A stretch of 15,411 bases of DNA, taken from Bacteroidota bacterium. GTDB lineage: Bacteria > Bacteroidota > Bacteroidia > UBA8524. A model generated the notes under the pieces. That model did not search any database. It was not told the DNA's origin and saw nothing but the letters and a program-made list of their open reading frames with translations. The position numbers and the translations under genes are program-made. Shown in pieces: positions 1 to 7,085 of this stretch. Position 1 is the stretch's first letter. The number at the start of each line of letters is the position of its first letter. The stretch is from the NCBI GenBank assembly GCA_003531115.1, contig DQHT01000103.1, positions 14,613 to 30,023 on the forward strand, in the 5' to 3' direction.

Positions 1-129
1 GCACTGGGTTATACACGAAGTATTCCTGAAATTTATCAAACAGCAGGTGCCCGTTTTGATTTTAGCGAGGCCTACGTGAGCGAATTATTCGCCTTTGTTC
101 ATCAGGAACTTAAAAGGCTGGAAGCATGA
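1..129 (+). CDS. M3-family oligoendopeptidase, C-terminal fragment (5' end outside window)
   Basis: Frame 1 is open from the first base to a TGA at 127-129 and gives 42 residues beginning ALGYTRSIPEIYQTAGARF and ending in a helical VSELFAFVHQELKRLEA tail. The pattern 'GYTRSIPEIYQTAGARFDFS' followed by a short amphipathic helix is what I recognise as the extreme C-terminus of M3B zinc oligoendopeptidases (PepF-like), which degrade cytoplasmic peptides. The HExxH zinc site lies upstream of the window, so catalytic competence cannot be judged. The stop overlaps the start of the next gene as ATGA (126-129), which suggests one transcript and translational coupling. The family call rests on the short tail only and is moderately sure. 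Confidence 0.7.
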   Translation, partial: ALGYTRSIPEIYQTAGARFDFSEAYVSELFAFVHQELKRLEA

Positions 130-737
130 AAATTATCTGTATTGGCCGCAATTACCGGGATCATGCTAAGGAATTGAACAATGAAGTGCCCGATGAACCG
201 GTGATCTTTCTCAAGCCCGATTCATCCTTATTAAAGCCCGGACAGGTCTTTTTTCTTCCTGATCTCTTTAAAGAAGTGCACCATGAGGTCGAGCTTGTAG
301 TTAAGATTGGCAGGAATGGAAAAAATATCGCCCAACGTTTTGCGCATAAATATTATGATGAAATTGGTCTGGGCATCGATTTTACTGCCCGCGACAAACA
401 GAGTGAACTCAAAGCCAAAGGACTCCCCTGGGAATTAGCCAAGGGCTTTGATGGCTCTGCCGTGGTTTCACGCATGATCCCCAAAAGCAAACTTCCCCCT
501 GTTCAGGAACTGACTTTTTCTTTGCAAAAAAACGGAGTGACCGTTCAGTCAGGAAATACAAAGGATATGCTTTTTGGTATTGACACCATTCTGGCTTTTG
601 TTTCCAAATATTTCACTTTAAAGATGGGGGATCTCGTCTATACCGGAACTCCGGCAGGTGTTGGCCCTGTACACAGAGAAGATCTGTTGGAGGGATTTCT
701 GGAAGGAAACAAAGTATTTCAATGTAAGGTGAAATAA
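126..737 (+). CDS. Fumarylacetoacetate hydrolase (FAH) family protein
   Basis: This 203-residue protein is a single FAH-fold domain of the short YcgM/FAHD1-like type, cytoplasmic and with no signal peptide. Visible family marks are the N-terminal IGRNYRDHAKE (6-16), the metal-ligand pair E54 and E56 in HHEVELVV, the third ligand D85 in GLGIDFTARD, and the C-terminal TGTPAGVGP loop (about 173-181). Family members are Mg/Mn-dependent and cleave or decarboxylate beta-diketo acids such as acylpyruvates or oxaloacetate; the substrate here cannot be told. The length matches the short bacterial forms. It starts inside the stop of the peptidase gene (ATGA), and the M23 peptidase gene follows within 40 bp, so it sits mid-operon. 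The family is certain; the exact reaction is not. Confidence 0.92.
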   Translation: MKIICIGRNYRDHAKELNNEVPDEPVIFLKPDSSLLKPGQVFFLPDLFKEVHHEVELVVKIGRNGKNIAQRFAHKYYDEIGLGIDFTARDKQSELKAKGLPWELAKGFDGSAVVSRMIPKSKLPPVQELTFSLQKNGVTVQSGNTKDMLFGIDTILAFVSKYFTLKMGDLVYTGTPAGVGPVHREDLLEGFLEGNKVFQCKVK

Positions 738-773
738 AGGAGTAAGCTGACGAACAATTTGTTAAGTTTGTGT

Positions 774-2450
774 ATGGGGTATAAAAGAGGACTACTCGGT
801 ATACTTTTTATTATCATTTCATACGCATCTATTGCTCAGCCTGTTGTATTCCGTTTTCCACTCGACACCATCCCTTTGTTATCCGGCACATTCGGCGAAT
901 TCAGAGGTACTCATTTTCATGCCGGCATCGATATCAAAACCTATGGAAAAACAGGTTTACCCGTTTACGCCACGGCAAGTGGCTATGTATCGCGCATTAA
1001 AATTTCGCCTTATGGCTATGGTAAAGCGATCTACCTGACCCATGACAATGGCTATACCTCCGTATACGGACATTTAAGCGGGTTTAATCCTGAATTGGAG
1101 GCCTATATCCGTAAACATCAATATGCAAAAAAGAGCTATAATGTCGAATTGTTTCCCGGGAAGAGCCATTTTAAAGTAAAGCAGGGTGAGCTTATTGCCT
1201 TTTCCGGGAATACGGGAGGGTCTTATGCCCCCCATTTGCATTTTGAGCTTCGAGATTCGAAAACCCAGGAAATACTTGATCCCCTGAGGTTCTCCCTACC
1301 CGTTCCGGATTCGCTGCCACCGCAATTGAATGCCATAAAAGTGGTGAATAAAAACCGCAAGTTTAAATGGAGTACCGGCCACTATCCGGAAGAGGCACGG
1401 GTTTACACGAATTCTGATTCGTTGTACCGGCTAAAAGTTCCGGAAGGTGAATATGCCCTCATTCTTGCGGCCCGGGATTTTTTAAACAGCGATTCCGGCA
1501 ATGTACTTGGGGTTCAATCCATTCGTATCGAGCTGGACGGGCAATTGCTCTACTACCGGAGATCCCTGCGATTCAGTTTTCGGGATAGCCGCTTTATTCA
1601 TCTTATTTCATCGTATGAAAAGGACCTCCCCCCTTTGGAGCACTGCTTTAAAGAAGCCTGGATCCACCACGATCTTGCCGAATATAACAACGACGGGTGG
1701 TTTGCTATTGACCCTCAATATCCGGAACGGAGCCTTACCATTACCCTGAGTGATGCGTATGGACAAAGTCGGGTTGTAACCCTGATCCTGGAAATGGAAA
1801 ATCCCGAATTTTATGCTAAGTCAAATATCGGTGTTCCCCTGAGTTGGAATTGCAGCTCGACCCTGCTGTACGACAAAGCATTTAGTTTCAGTCTGGAAGA
1901 GGGTAAGCACCTCATAGACTTTTTTCCCAACAGCTTTTTTGACACCTTAAGTATCCACGCATGTGTGAAACCGGGGCTGGTTGATACGCTCACGATATTT
2001 CCACGGGATGGCTATGTGAGCGAACGTTTCCGTTTGGTCTACGGCTTACCCGACAGCATAACTCAACTGTCAAGGCAACTTTGTATGGCCCGGGCGGGCA
2101 ATGACGGTCCCGAGTACATTGGCGGAGAAATTTACAACGGAAAGATCCAGTGTTATACCCGAAACATGGGTACCTATTTTTTAAGTATGGATACCCTGGC
2201 GCCAAGTATTGATTTTCAAACCATTAACGGCGACACACTCTTCCTTAAACTTGCAGATGATTTTTCAGGGATCGCCAAGTATACCCCCCGGATCGACGGA
2301 CGCTGGTTTTTGATGGAATACGATCCTAAAACAGGACTGCTTTTTGGAGATCTGAGCAATTTTCCAAAAGACGACAAACTAGAATTGGATCTGCTTGTTA
2401 AAGACAACAGAGGAAATACAACAGCGTATAAAAAAACAATAGAACGATGA
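774..2450 (+). CDS. Secreted M23-family (LytM/peptidase M23) metallopeptidase
   Basis: The protein is 558 residues from the ATG at 774. A TTG at 759 would add five residues, but the ATG gives a normal signal peptide (K4-R5, hydrophobic 7-20, likely cut at A21|Q22), so I prefer it. The M23 zinc peptidase domain spans about 35-165: H49 and D53 in HAGID, YGHL with H100, and HLHFEL with H154 and H156 form the complete ligand set, so the enzyme should be active. The family cuts peptidoglycan cross-bridges or stem peptides in the periplasm. The long C-terminal part (about 180-558) is beta-rich; its last 90 residues (DTLAPSIDF... DDFSGIAKY... DNRGNTTAYKK) resemble an Ig-like fold, and the middle I do not recognise. 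Its stop overlaps the peroxiredoxin start as ATGA (2447-2450). Confidence 0.93.
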   Translation: MGYKRGLLGILFIIISYASIAQPVVFRFPLDTIPLLSGTFGEFRGTHFHAGIDIKTYGKTGLPVYATASGYVSRIKISPYGYGKAIYLTHDNGYTSVYGHLSGFNPELEAYIRKHQYAKKSYNVELFPGKSHFKVKQGELIAFSGNTGGSYAPHLHFELRDSKTQEILDPLRFSLPVPDSLPPQLNAIKVVNKNRKFKWSTGHYPEEARVYTNSDSLYRLKVPEGEYALILAARDFLNSDSGNVLGVQSIRIELDGQLLYYRRSLRFSFRDSRFIHLISSYEKDLPPLEHCFKEAWIHHDLAEYNNDGWFAIDPQYPERSLTITLSDAYGQSRVVTLILEMENPEFYAKSNIGVPLSWNCSSTLLYDKAFSFSLEEGKHLIDFFPNSFFDTLSIHACVKPGLVDTLTIFPRDGYVSERFRLVYGLPDSITQLSRQLCMARAGNDGPEYIGGEIYNGKIQCYTRNMGTYFLSMDTLAPSIDFQTINGDTLFLKLADDFSGIAKYTPRIDGRWFLMEYDPKTGLLFGDLSNFPKDDKLELDLLVKDNRGNTTAYKKTIER

Positions 2451-2896
2451 AAGTTACCAAAGGCAAAAAAGCTCCGGCTTTTACAGCCATGAACCAAAAA
2501 AATGAAACGGTGTCCCTGGCAGATTATGCGGGCAAAAAGCTTGTTCTCTATTTTTATCCCAAAGACGATACGCCCGGATGTACAGCTGAAGCCTGCGACT
2601 TGCGAGATAATTATGAACGTTTTATCAAGGCCGGTTACGCCATTCTGGGGGTTAGTCCTGATTCGGCTAAAAAGCATATCCGATTCATAGAAAAATACAC
2701 GCTTCCTTTTGACCTCCTTGCCGATGAAGATCACGCTGTATCAGAAGCCTACGGTGTTTGGAAGGAAAAAAGCATGTTCGGTGTCAAATACATGGGCATC
2801 GTGCGCACCACCTTTGTAATTGACGAAAACGGCGTTGTAATTGACATCATCGAAAAGGTTGACACCAAGGCCCACGCCAAACAGGTATTGGCTTAA
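2447..2896 (+). CDS. bcp: Thioredoxin-dependent peroxiredoxin, BCP/PrxQ type
   Basis: This 149-residue cytoplasmic peroxiredoxin has the motif FYPKDDTPGCTAEACDLRD, with peroxidatic C45 and resolving C50 five residues apart, the atypical 2-Cys arrangement of the BCP/PrxQ class. It reduces H2O2 and organic hydroperoxides and is recycled by thioredoxin; a trxA gene lies about 4 kb downstream. Length and start (MKVTKGKKAPAFTAMNQ) are standard. It is coupled to the M23 peptidase gene by an ATGA overlap and is the last gene of the leftmost plus-strand unit. Its TAA stop interlocks with the stop of the convergent mpl gene (TTAA, 2893-2896), leaving no room for a terminator between them. Confidence 0.96.
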   Translation: MKVTKGKKAPAFTAMNQKNETVSLADYAGKKLVLYFYPKDDTPGCTAEACDLRDNYERFIKAGYAILGVSPDSAKKHIRFIEKYTLPFDLLADEDHAVSEAYGVWKEKSMFGVKYMGIVRTTFVIDENGVVIDIIEKVDTKAHAKQVLA

Positions 2897-4245
2897 GTGG
2901 CCGGATAGGAAAAATCCAGCTTCATCCCTTCAAATGTCCCCGAACTCATGAGCAACAGCACCATATTGGGACCCAGACGGGCGTGGATATAACGCGACAA
3001 CATGTTTGCATCGGTATAGATCTGAACCCCGTCGCCAAAGGCTTCGCTCACTTCTTCAGGCTCAAGCATAGGAAGTTTTTTATGTTCCAAAACCCGGGGC
3101 GAATAAAAGACCAGGGCCTCATCTGCATTTTCCAGGCTACCCTGATATTCATCGAGAAAATTCCGCTGAAGGGAACTGAAGGTATGCATTTCAAAAACGG
3201 CCAGGATATGTTTGTCAGGGAATTGGGCCTTTACCGAGTCGACTGTTGCCTTCAGTTTGCTTGGGGAGTGAGCAAAATCGCGGAATACCGGTAGATCTCC
3301 CGTGTTTAACAAGCGCTCCAGGCGTCGCGCTGTTCCCTTAAAAGAAGTCATGTATTGCAAGAAATCAGGCTCCTCAATACCCAATTCCTGCGCAAGGATC
3401 ATTGCCCCGGCCATGTTTTGCAGGTTATGTGCACCAAAAATCTGCATGGGATAAGCCTTTTGTTTCCATTTAACCACCGTCTTACCCCCGTTAATTTCAT
3501 GAGGCAGTGTCGAATAGGGTAAGGACCTGAGGCGGCCGCCATCTTTCGCCAAAAGCGCTTGTAAGGTTTCATCCTCAGAAAACCAGCTTAAGGGCGCCCC
3601 GTCGGGTAGCGTATCCAGAAACAGCTGAAATTGTTCAACATAATTTTCCCAGGTAGGAAAAACATTGATATGGTCCCAGGCTATGCCGGTAACCTGAGCC
3701 ATATGGGCATGGTAAAAAAGAAATTTAGGCCGGGGATCCAGTGCTGAGTTCAGGTATTCATCTCCTTCGATCACAATAAGAGGTGCCTCACTCAGCCGAA
3801 CCATGGTGTCAAAACCTTCCAGTTGGGAACCAACGAGGTAATCAAAATCCATCCCGGCCTCCTTTAATACATGCATGAGCATGGCTGTTGTGGTGGTTTT
3901 ACCGTGACTGCCGGCTATAACCACTCGTTTTTTGTTTCTGGACTGTTCATAAACAAATTCGGGAAAGGAATAAACCTGAATTCCCAGTTCCAATGCACGT
4001 TTCAATTCGGGGTTGTCCGGCCGTGCGTGCATCCCCAGGATCACCGCATCGAGTTCCTTGCTTATTGATCGCGGGTCCCAACCCCATGCTTTAGGCAGGA
4101 GTCCGGCTTTTTCCAATCTGCTTTTGCTCGGCTCGAAGATCTCATCGTCGCTCCCGCTAACCTGATAACCAAGTTCGTGTAAACACAGGGCCATATTGTG
4201 CATGACTGCACCGCCAATAGAGATCAGGTGAACGCGTTTTGCCAT
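2893..4245 (-). CDS. mpl: Mur ligase family protein, Mpl-like (UDP-MurNAc:murein tripeptide ligase)
   Basis: The 450-residue protein has three Mur-ligase domains: an N-terminal UDP-binding Rossmann domain (1-100, IGGAVMHNMALCLHELGYQVSGSD), an ATP-binding centre with P-loop GSHGKTT (112-118), EGDEY (160-164) and WDHINVF (190-196), and a C-terminal domain with DFAHSPSKLKATV. The SHGKT loop, the EGDEY and DFAHSP motifs and a length near 457 fit Mpl, which ligates recycled L-Ala-gamma-D-Glu-mDAP to UDP-MurNAc. MurC is the main alternative, but its sequence marks fit less well. It is monocistronic: the gene upstream ends in a terminator (4303-4340), and it converges on bcp with interlocked stops. 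Murein recycling beside a secreted M23 murein hydrolase fits thematically. Confidence 0.82.
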   Translation of the reverse strand: MAKRVHLISIGGAVMHNMALCLHELGYQVSGSDDEIFEPSKSRLEKAGLLPKAWGWDPRSISKELDAVILGMHARPDNPELKRALELGIQVYSFPEFVYEQSRNKKRVVIAGSHGKTTTTAMLMHVLKEAGMDFDYLVGSQLEGFDTMVRLSEAPLIVIEGDEYLNSALDPRPKFLFYHAHMAQVTGIAWDHINVFPTWENYVEQFQLFLDTLPDGAPLSWFSEDETLQALLAKDGGRLRSLPYSTLPHEINGGKTVVKWKQKAYPMQIFGAHNLQNMAGAMILAQELGIEEPDFLQYMTSFKGTARRLERLLNTGDLPVFRDFAHSPSKLKATVDSVKAQFPDKHILAVFEMHTFSSLQRNFLDEYQGSLENADEALVFYSPRVLEHKKLPMLEPEEVSEAFGDGVQIYTDANMLSRYIHARLGPNMVLLLMSSGTFEGMKLDFSYPAT

Positions 4246-4251
4246 AAGATT

Positions 4252-4302
4252 CGAAAATAAGGGAAAAACAGGTTGAGGGTGTGGGTGTGGGTGAGAAATA
4301 GT
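4252..4302. other. mpl upstream region with GGGTGT hexamer repeats
   Basis: Between the mpl start and the terminator of the next gene lie three near-identical hexamers (GGGTGT 4277-4282, GGGTGT 4283-4288, GGGTGA 4289-4294). On the minus strand, TATTTTCG (4259-4252) is one base off the TAnnTTTG -7 box, but it sits only 7 nt from the ATG and has no good -33 partner. mpl must be transcribed from somewhere in this 57-bp gap if the terminator works, so this is a weak promoter candidate. Confidence 0.3.
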
Positions 4303-4340
4303 AAAAAAAAAGGGACAATCCGCTTTTGTGGTTGTCCCTT
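4303..4340 (-). terminator. Rho-independent terminator of the three-repeat secreted protein gene
   Basis: The arms AAGGGACAA (4310-4318) and TTGTCCCTT (4332-4340) are perfectly complementary, with a further CC/GG pair inside the loop. Read on the minus strand, the stem is followed by a run of nine T (4311-4303). It starts 20 bp after the stop of the 4361-5530 gene, the normal position for an intrinsic terminator. Confidence 0.88.
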
Positions 4341-4360
4341 CAATGAGTTGATCGATGCGT

Positions 4361-5530
4361 TTATTCTGTGATGCTGGTACGTACTGAATACCAAGGGTCT
4401 ACATATTCTGTGTCCGGATAGTGTTTTCCCGGCATAACATAAAGCAGCCCACTTTCTTCTACCACTTTAAAGGTAAGTTCGTGCACCCATCCCCTGTCTT
4501 CTCCCCATATTTTGGCTTTAACAATGCCTTTGCTGTCTACACTTTCGATCGAATATCCAAAGGGTGTATAGCTGTTCACAAGGAATACGAACGGATCGAT
4601 ACTGTATTTTTTGTAATACGAAGGAGCGATATAAAGGCGCATGTCTTTGTCGAAGGTTTCTTTTTCATAAACCATGGCATAGCAGATCTTTTCAACGAGT
4701 TCTGTTTTGTCATTTTTTTCGACAACCGGCTCATCAACATCAACTGTCTCCACTTCATACCAGGGATGGACATAAAAATTGTCGGTATGTCCTTTTGGGT
4801 ATACGTATACTTTCCCCCCTTCTTTCACCACTTTAAACGTAAGTTTATTTATCCATGACTTTCCGGAACCCCAGATCAGGGCTGTTACCATTCCATCGTT
4901 TCCAACAGTTTTGACCTCAGAGCCGGAAGGACTGTAATAATTGATCTGGTAATCGTATTTGTCGATATAGTTATTCTTGTAATAGGAAGGTGCGATGTAT
5001 TTGCGGGCGCCCGTACCAAAATTGTCGGCATCATTCACCATATCATACAGGAGGTCTGTTACAATTTTTCTTGATTCCGTTGCGGTAGGTATTGCTCCAC
5101 CTGCACCTCCATCATCATCTGTTATATTGGTTTCAACCTTATACCAGGGATCGATGTACATATAGGTGGAGGGTTCTCTTCCGGGCATAAAATAATAGGA
5201 GCCGTCTTCGTAGGTTACAATAAAGGTCAGGCGATGCACCCATCCGCGGCTGCTTCCCCAGATACGCGCTTCTACCACACCATTCCCTCTGTTCTCATCG
5301 ATAGAATAGCCCACGGGAGAATAGGTGTTAATCTGATAACTGCTGGCGCTCACCTTATGGGCTTTCAGGTAAGCGGGTGAAATAAACGCACTCACTGACA
5401 TGGTCGAGCTGTTTACCATGTTGTCGAGCACTTTTTCTACAAGTGCATTTTGTTGTTCACGTGATTGGCCGAATGAACTCAGGGTGCTCAGGCACAGAAG
5501 GAGCGTCATTCCTTTGATTATGTTTTTCAT
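4361..5530 (-). CDS. Secreted protein of three tandem ~110-residue repeats, unknown function
   Basis: I do not recognise this 389-residue protein. It begins with a signal peptide (MKNIIKGMTLLLCLSTLSSFG, probable cut before Q22). The mature part is three copies of one domain: repeat 1 about 26-135, repeat 2 about 152-262, repeat 3 about 275-387. Each copy runs: an N-terminal helix ending LxxxM/VxxM, then I(A/S)PxYxK, a NxYxPxGxxI-type strand, V.A.IWG....W(V/I)..LTF.V, a (Y/V)Y..P(G/K) turn, and a closing Y(V/I)(D/H)PWY.V.T. The linkers are acidic (DDDGGAGG; DVDEPVVEKNDK). Helix followed by a beta-sheet is compatible with an NTF2-like cone, but that is a guess. There is no visible C-terminal sorting domain, so a periplasmic or soluble secreted location is likely. 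It is a single-gene transcript with its own terminator. Confidence 0.85.
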   Translation of the reverse strand: MKNIIKGMTLLLCLSTLSSFGQSREQQNALVEKVLDNMVNSSTMSVSAFISPAYLKAHKVSASSYQINTYSPVGYSIDENRGNGVVEARIWGSSRGWVHRLTFIVTYEDGSYYFMPGREPSTYMYIDPWYKVETNITDDDGGAGGAIPTATESRKIVTDLLYDMVNDADNFGTGARKYIAPSYYKNNYIDKYDYQINYYSPSGSEVKTVGNDGMVTALIWGSGKSWINKLTFKVVKEGGKVYVYPKGHTDNFYVHPWYEVETVDVDEPVVEKNDKTELVEKICYAMVYEKETFDKDMRLYIAPSYYKKYSIDPFVFLVNSYTPFGYSIESVDSKGIVKAKIWGEDRGWVHELTFKVVEESGLLYVMPGKHYPDTEYVDPWYSVRTSITE

Positions 5531-5560
5531 GGCTGTTTAATTTGGAATATATCCGTTGAG

Positions 5561-5588
5561 CAAAGTTGAGGTAAATGCGGCTTCCAAA
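5561..5588 (-). promoter_or_regulatory. Possible promoter of the three-repeat secreted protein gene
   Basis: On the minus strand TTTG (5588-5585) is followed after 16 nt by CAACTTTG (5568-5561), which is one mismatch from TAnnTTTG. The implied transcript start near 5554 would give a leader of about 24 nt before the ATG at 5530. The spacer is slightly short for this promoter class, so this is tentative. Confidence 0.35.
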
Positions 5589-5628
5589 AATCCCTATTAG
5601 TAGGTAGTTATTGACGCTTCTATATACC

Positions 5629-5653
5629 AAAAAACCCGCAGAAGCGGGTTTTT
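5629..5653 (-). terminator. Intrinsic terminator after the universal stress protein gene
   Basis: The stem CCCGC (5635-5639) / GCGGG (5644-5648) with loop AGAA is flanked by six A on the left and five T on the right, so the A/T pairs extend the stem. It lies 20 bp past the stop of the 5674-6573 gene, and the A tract gives the required T run on the minus strand. The symmetry would let it act in both directions, although no plus-strand gene precedes it. Confidence 0.85.
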
Positions 5654-5673
5654 GATTTAGCCTGAATTTTCTA

Positions 5674-6573
5674 CTAAAAGCCGGTCCAGAAGTCCGGTTT
5701 AAATCCCATTTGTTTTGGGGTAATGCACATAACCGGAATATTGGAGTGTTTGTTCACGATCTGTTGGGCATAGGATCCAACAATAAATTCTGTAAATCCT
5801 TTCTCCTGTTGGGTCATGATCATGATCAGATCTGCATTGATCTCTTCGGCATACTGTAAGGTGTCGTCTGCCGGATTCCCCGGATATTCCTCGTCGGCCA
5901 GCATCTTAGACGTGTGCGCCACTCCGTTTTTGGTTAATACCTCCTCCACCTGATGAAGATTGGCTTTTACCCGGTTAACCAGAAACTCATCAGAAAGTTT
6001 GATACTGATTATATGTACCTTAGAATCATACTTTTTCGCGAGTTGGATAGCCCACCATACCTTTTGTTTGCTTTCCAGGGATAAGTCGATAGGAAGCACA
6101 ATGTTTTTATAGCCATGGCCATATTGTTTTTCTTTAACAATTACCACCGGCACTTCAGATCCGCCAATTACCCGGGATGCATTTGATCCTACGATCTGTC
6201 CCAACCCGGAAGCACCCTGGGTTCCCATGATAATGGAATCAATATCGTTTGCCTCGTCTTTTGCATATTCGAGAATGGCAGAATGGATCCTGCCTGATTC
6301 AATTACAGAGCGGGCCCTTACTCCATGCGTAGTAGAAATGTCCTCCACCATTCTGTCCATTTTCTCCTGAAGCATCTGACCAACCAATCCTTCTTTATAG
6401 GAGTTTTTTTGTCCCCAAATACTTCCGATAAAGGACTCTTCAAAAATGTGCATGATACATATTTCATTGCCGAAGGCTTTTGCTACCTGTACTGCGTGAT
6501 CGAGGGCGTTTTCAGCCACCTGCGAGAAGTCGGTAGGTACAAGGATGGTGTTCTTTTTCTTTTCGTTTTGCAT
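5674..6573 (-). CDS. Universal stress protein with two tandem USP domains
   Basis: This 299-residue cytoplasmic protein has two UspA-fold halves. Domain 1 (8-147) opens with TILVPTDFSQVAENALDHA and ends MGTQGASGLGQIVGSNASRVIGGSEVPVVIV, which fits the GxxG-x9-G(S/T) ATP-binding loop. Domain 2 (157-285) opens NIVLPIDLSLESKQ and ends MTQQEKGFTEFIVGSYAQQIVNKHSNIPVMCI; it keeps GS but lacks the GxxG part, so it probably binds no ATP. Such tandem proteins act in stress survival, often as dimer-like single chains, and no enzymatic role is implied. The gene is divergent from trxA, has a good promoter (6597-6627) and its own terminator. The family is sure; the exact function is not. Confidence 0.93.
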   Translation of the reverse strand: MQNEKKKNTILVPTDFSQVAENALDHAVQVAKAFGNEICIMHIFEESFIGSIWGQKNSYKEGLVGQMLQEKMDRMVEDISTTHGVRARSVIESGRIHSAILEYAKDEANDIDSIIMGTQGASGLGQIVGSNASRVIGGSEVPVVIVKEKQYGHGYKNIVLPIDLSLESKQKVWWAIQLAKKYDSKVHIISIKLSDEFLVNRVKANLHQVEEVLTKNGVAHTSKMLADEEYPGNPADDTLQYAEEINADLIMIMTQQEKGFTEFIVGSYAQQIVNKHSNIPVMCITPKQMGFKPDFWTGF

Positions 6574-6596
6574 GGATCGTAAAATTTTAAGTGGCT

Positions 6597-6627
6597 CAAA
6601 AATAGTGATTCTCCCCGAGCCACCAAA
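6597..6627 (-). promoter_or_regulatory. Bacteroidota-type promoter of the universal stress protein gene
   Basis: On the minus strand TTTG (6627-6624), 19 nt and TATTTTTG (6604-6597) match the -33 TTTG / -7 TAnnTTTG consensus exactly. The expected start near 6590 leaves a leader of about 17 nt before the ATG at 6573. A perfect 7-bp inverted repeat (GTGGCTC 6591-6597, GAGCCAC 6617-6623) brackets the spacer, so a repressor site or hairpin is possible. Confidence 0.65.
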
Positions 6628-6654
6628 TACATATCTAAAGCGAAACCTTCTGGC

Positions 6655-6683
6655 TTGCTTTTTGAACAGAAAGAGTAGATTTG
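6655..6683 (+). promoter_or_regulatory. Bacteroidota-type promoter of trxA
   Basis: TTG (6655-6657), 18 nt and TAGATTTG (6676-6683) match TTG / TAnnTTTG with good spacing. A start near 6690 would leave a leader of about 16 nt before the ATG at 6706. It lies back to back with the stress-protein promoter in the same 132-bp gap. Confidence 0.65.
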
Positions 6684-6705
6684 AAAATTAATAGAAACGC
6701 ATAAT

Positions 6706-7026
6706 ATGGCAATTGAAGTAACCGACAGCAACTTCGACGAGGTTGTTTTAAAATCCGACAAACCTGTATTGATCGATTTTTGGGCAGAATGGTGTGGCCC
6801 CTGCCGCATGGTGGGACCTATCGTTGAAGAAATGTCCGGAGAATATGAGGGCAAAGCTGTGATCGGAAAATTAAATGTGGATGAAAATCCTGAAGTAACG
6901 GTAAAATATGGCATCCGCAGCATTCCTGCCTTGTTGTATTTTAAAAACGGCCAGGTCGTTGACCGCCAGGTAGGTGCGGTACCAAAAGGTACGCTGGCAT
7001 CCAAACTTGAAGCCCAACTCGGCTGA
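6706..7026 (+). CDS. trxA: Thioredoxin
   Basis: The 106-residue protein is a single classical thioredoxin domain with no signal peptide, hence cytoplasmic. The active site WCGPC is at 29-33 (C30, C33) and the cis-proline is P74 in [21 protein letters not shown] and the GxxxxxxL C-terminal helix are standard. It donates electrons to ribonucleotide reductase, peroxiredoxins and other thiol enzymes and is itself recycled by thioredoxin reductase. The BCP-type peroxiredoxin at 2447-2896 is a likely client. It has its own promoter and is followed after 18 bp by a strong terminator, so it appears to be made as a short single-gene mRNA. Confidence 0.97.
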   Translation: MAIEVTDSNFDEVVLKSDKPVLIDFWAEWCGPCRMVGPIVEEMSGEYEGKAVIGKLNVDENPEVTVKYGIRSIPALLYFKNGQVVDRQVGAVPKGTLASKLEAQLG

Positions 7027-7044
7027 TAAATAAAAAATAAACCT

Positions 7045-7074
7045 AAGCCGTCGGTGACCCCCGACGGCTTTTTT
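7045..7074 (+). terminator. Strong intrinsic terminator after trxA
   Basis: The perfect 10-bp arms AAGCCGTCGG (7045-7054) and CCGACGGCTT (7061-7070) with a 6-nt loop are followed by a run of six T (7069-7074). It is the best terminator in the window. It sits only 11 bp before the ATG of the same-strand DUF58 gene, which raises the question of how that gene is transcribed. Confidence 0.92.
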
Positions 7075-7085
7075 AATGGATACCC

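Noticed and set aside
759..773. TTG start for the M23 peptidase
   Set aside because: The ATG at 774 gives a clean signal peptide start; the TTG adds five residues and has no well-placed ribosome site.
2216..2734. 172-codon minus-strand open frame
   Set aside because: It is antisense to the M23 peptidase and peroxiredoxin genes, both of which have clear catalytic motifs in the other strand; no domain is recognisable.
4421..4858. 145-codon plus-strand open frame
   Set aside because: It is antisense to the three-repeat secreted protein, whose signal peptide, internal repeats and terminator fix the coding strand.
5590..5615. TAGTAGGTAGTTATTG-like short repetitive stretch before the three-repeat gene
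   Set aside because: The repeats are only a few bases and imperfect, not beyond what AT-rich intergenic DNA shows by chance.
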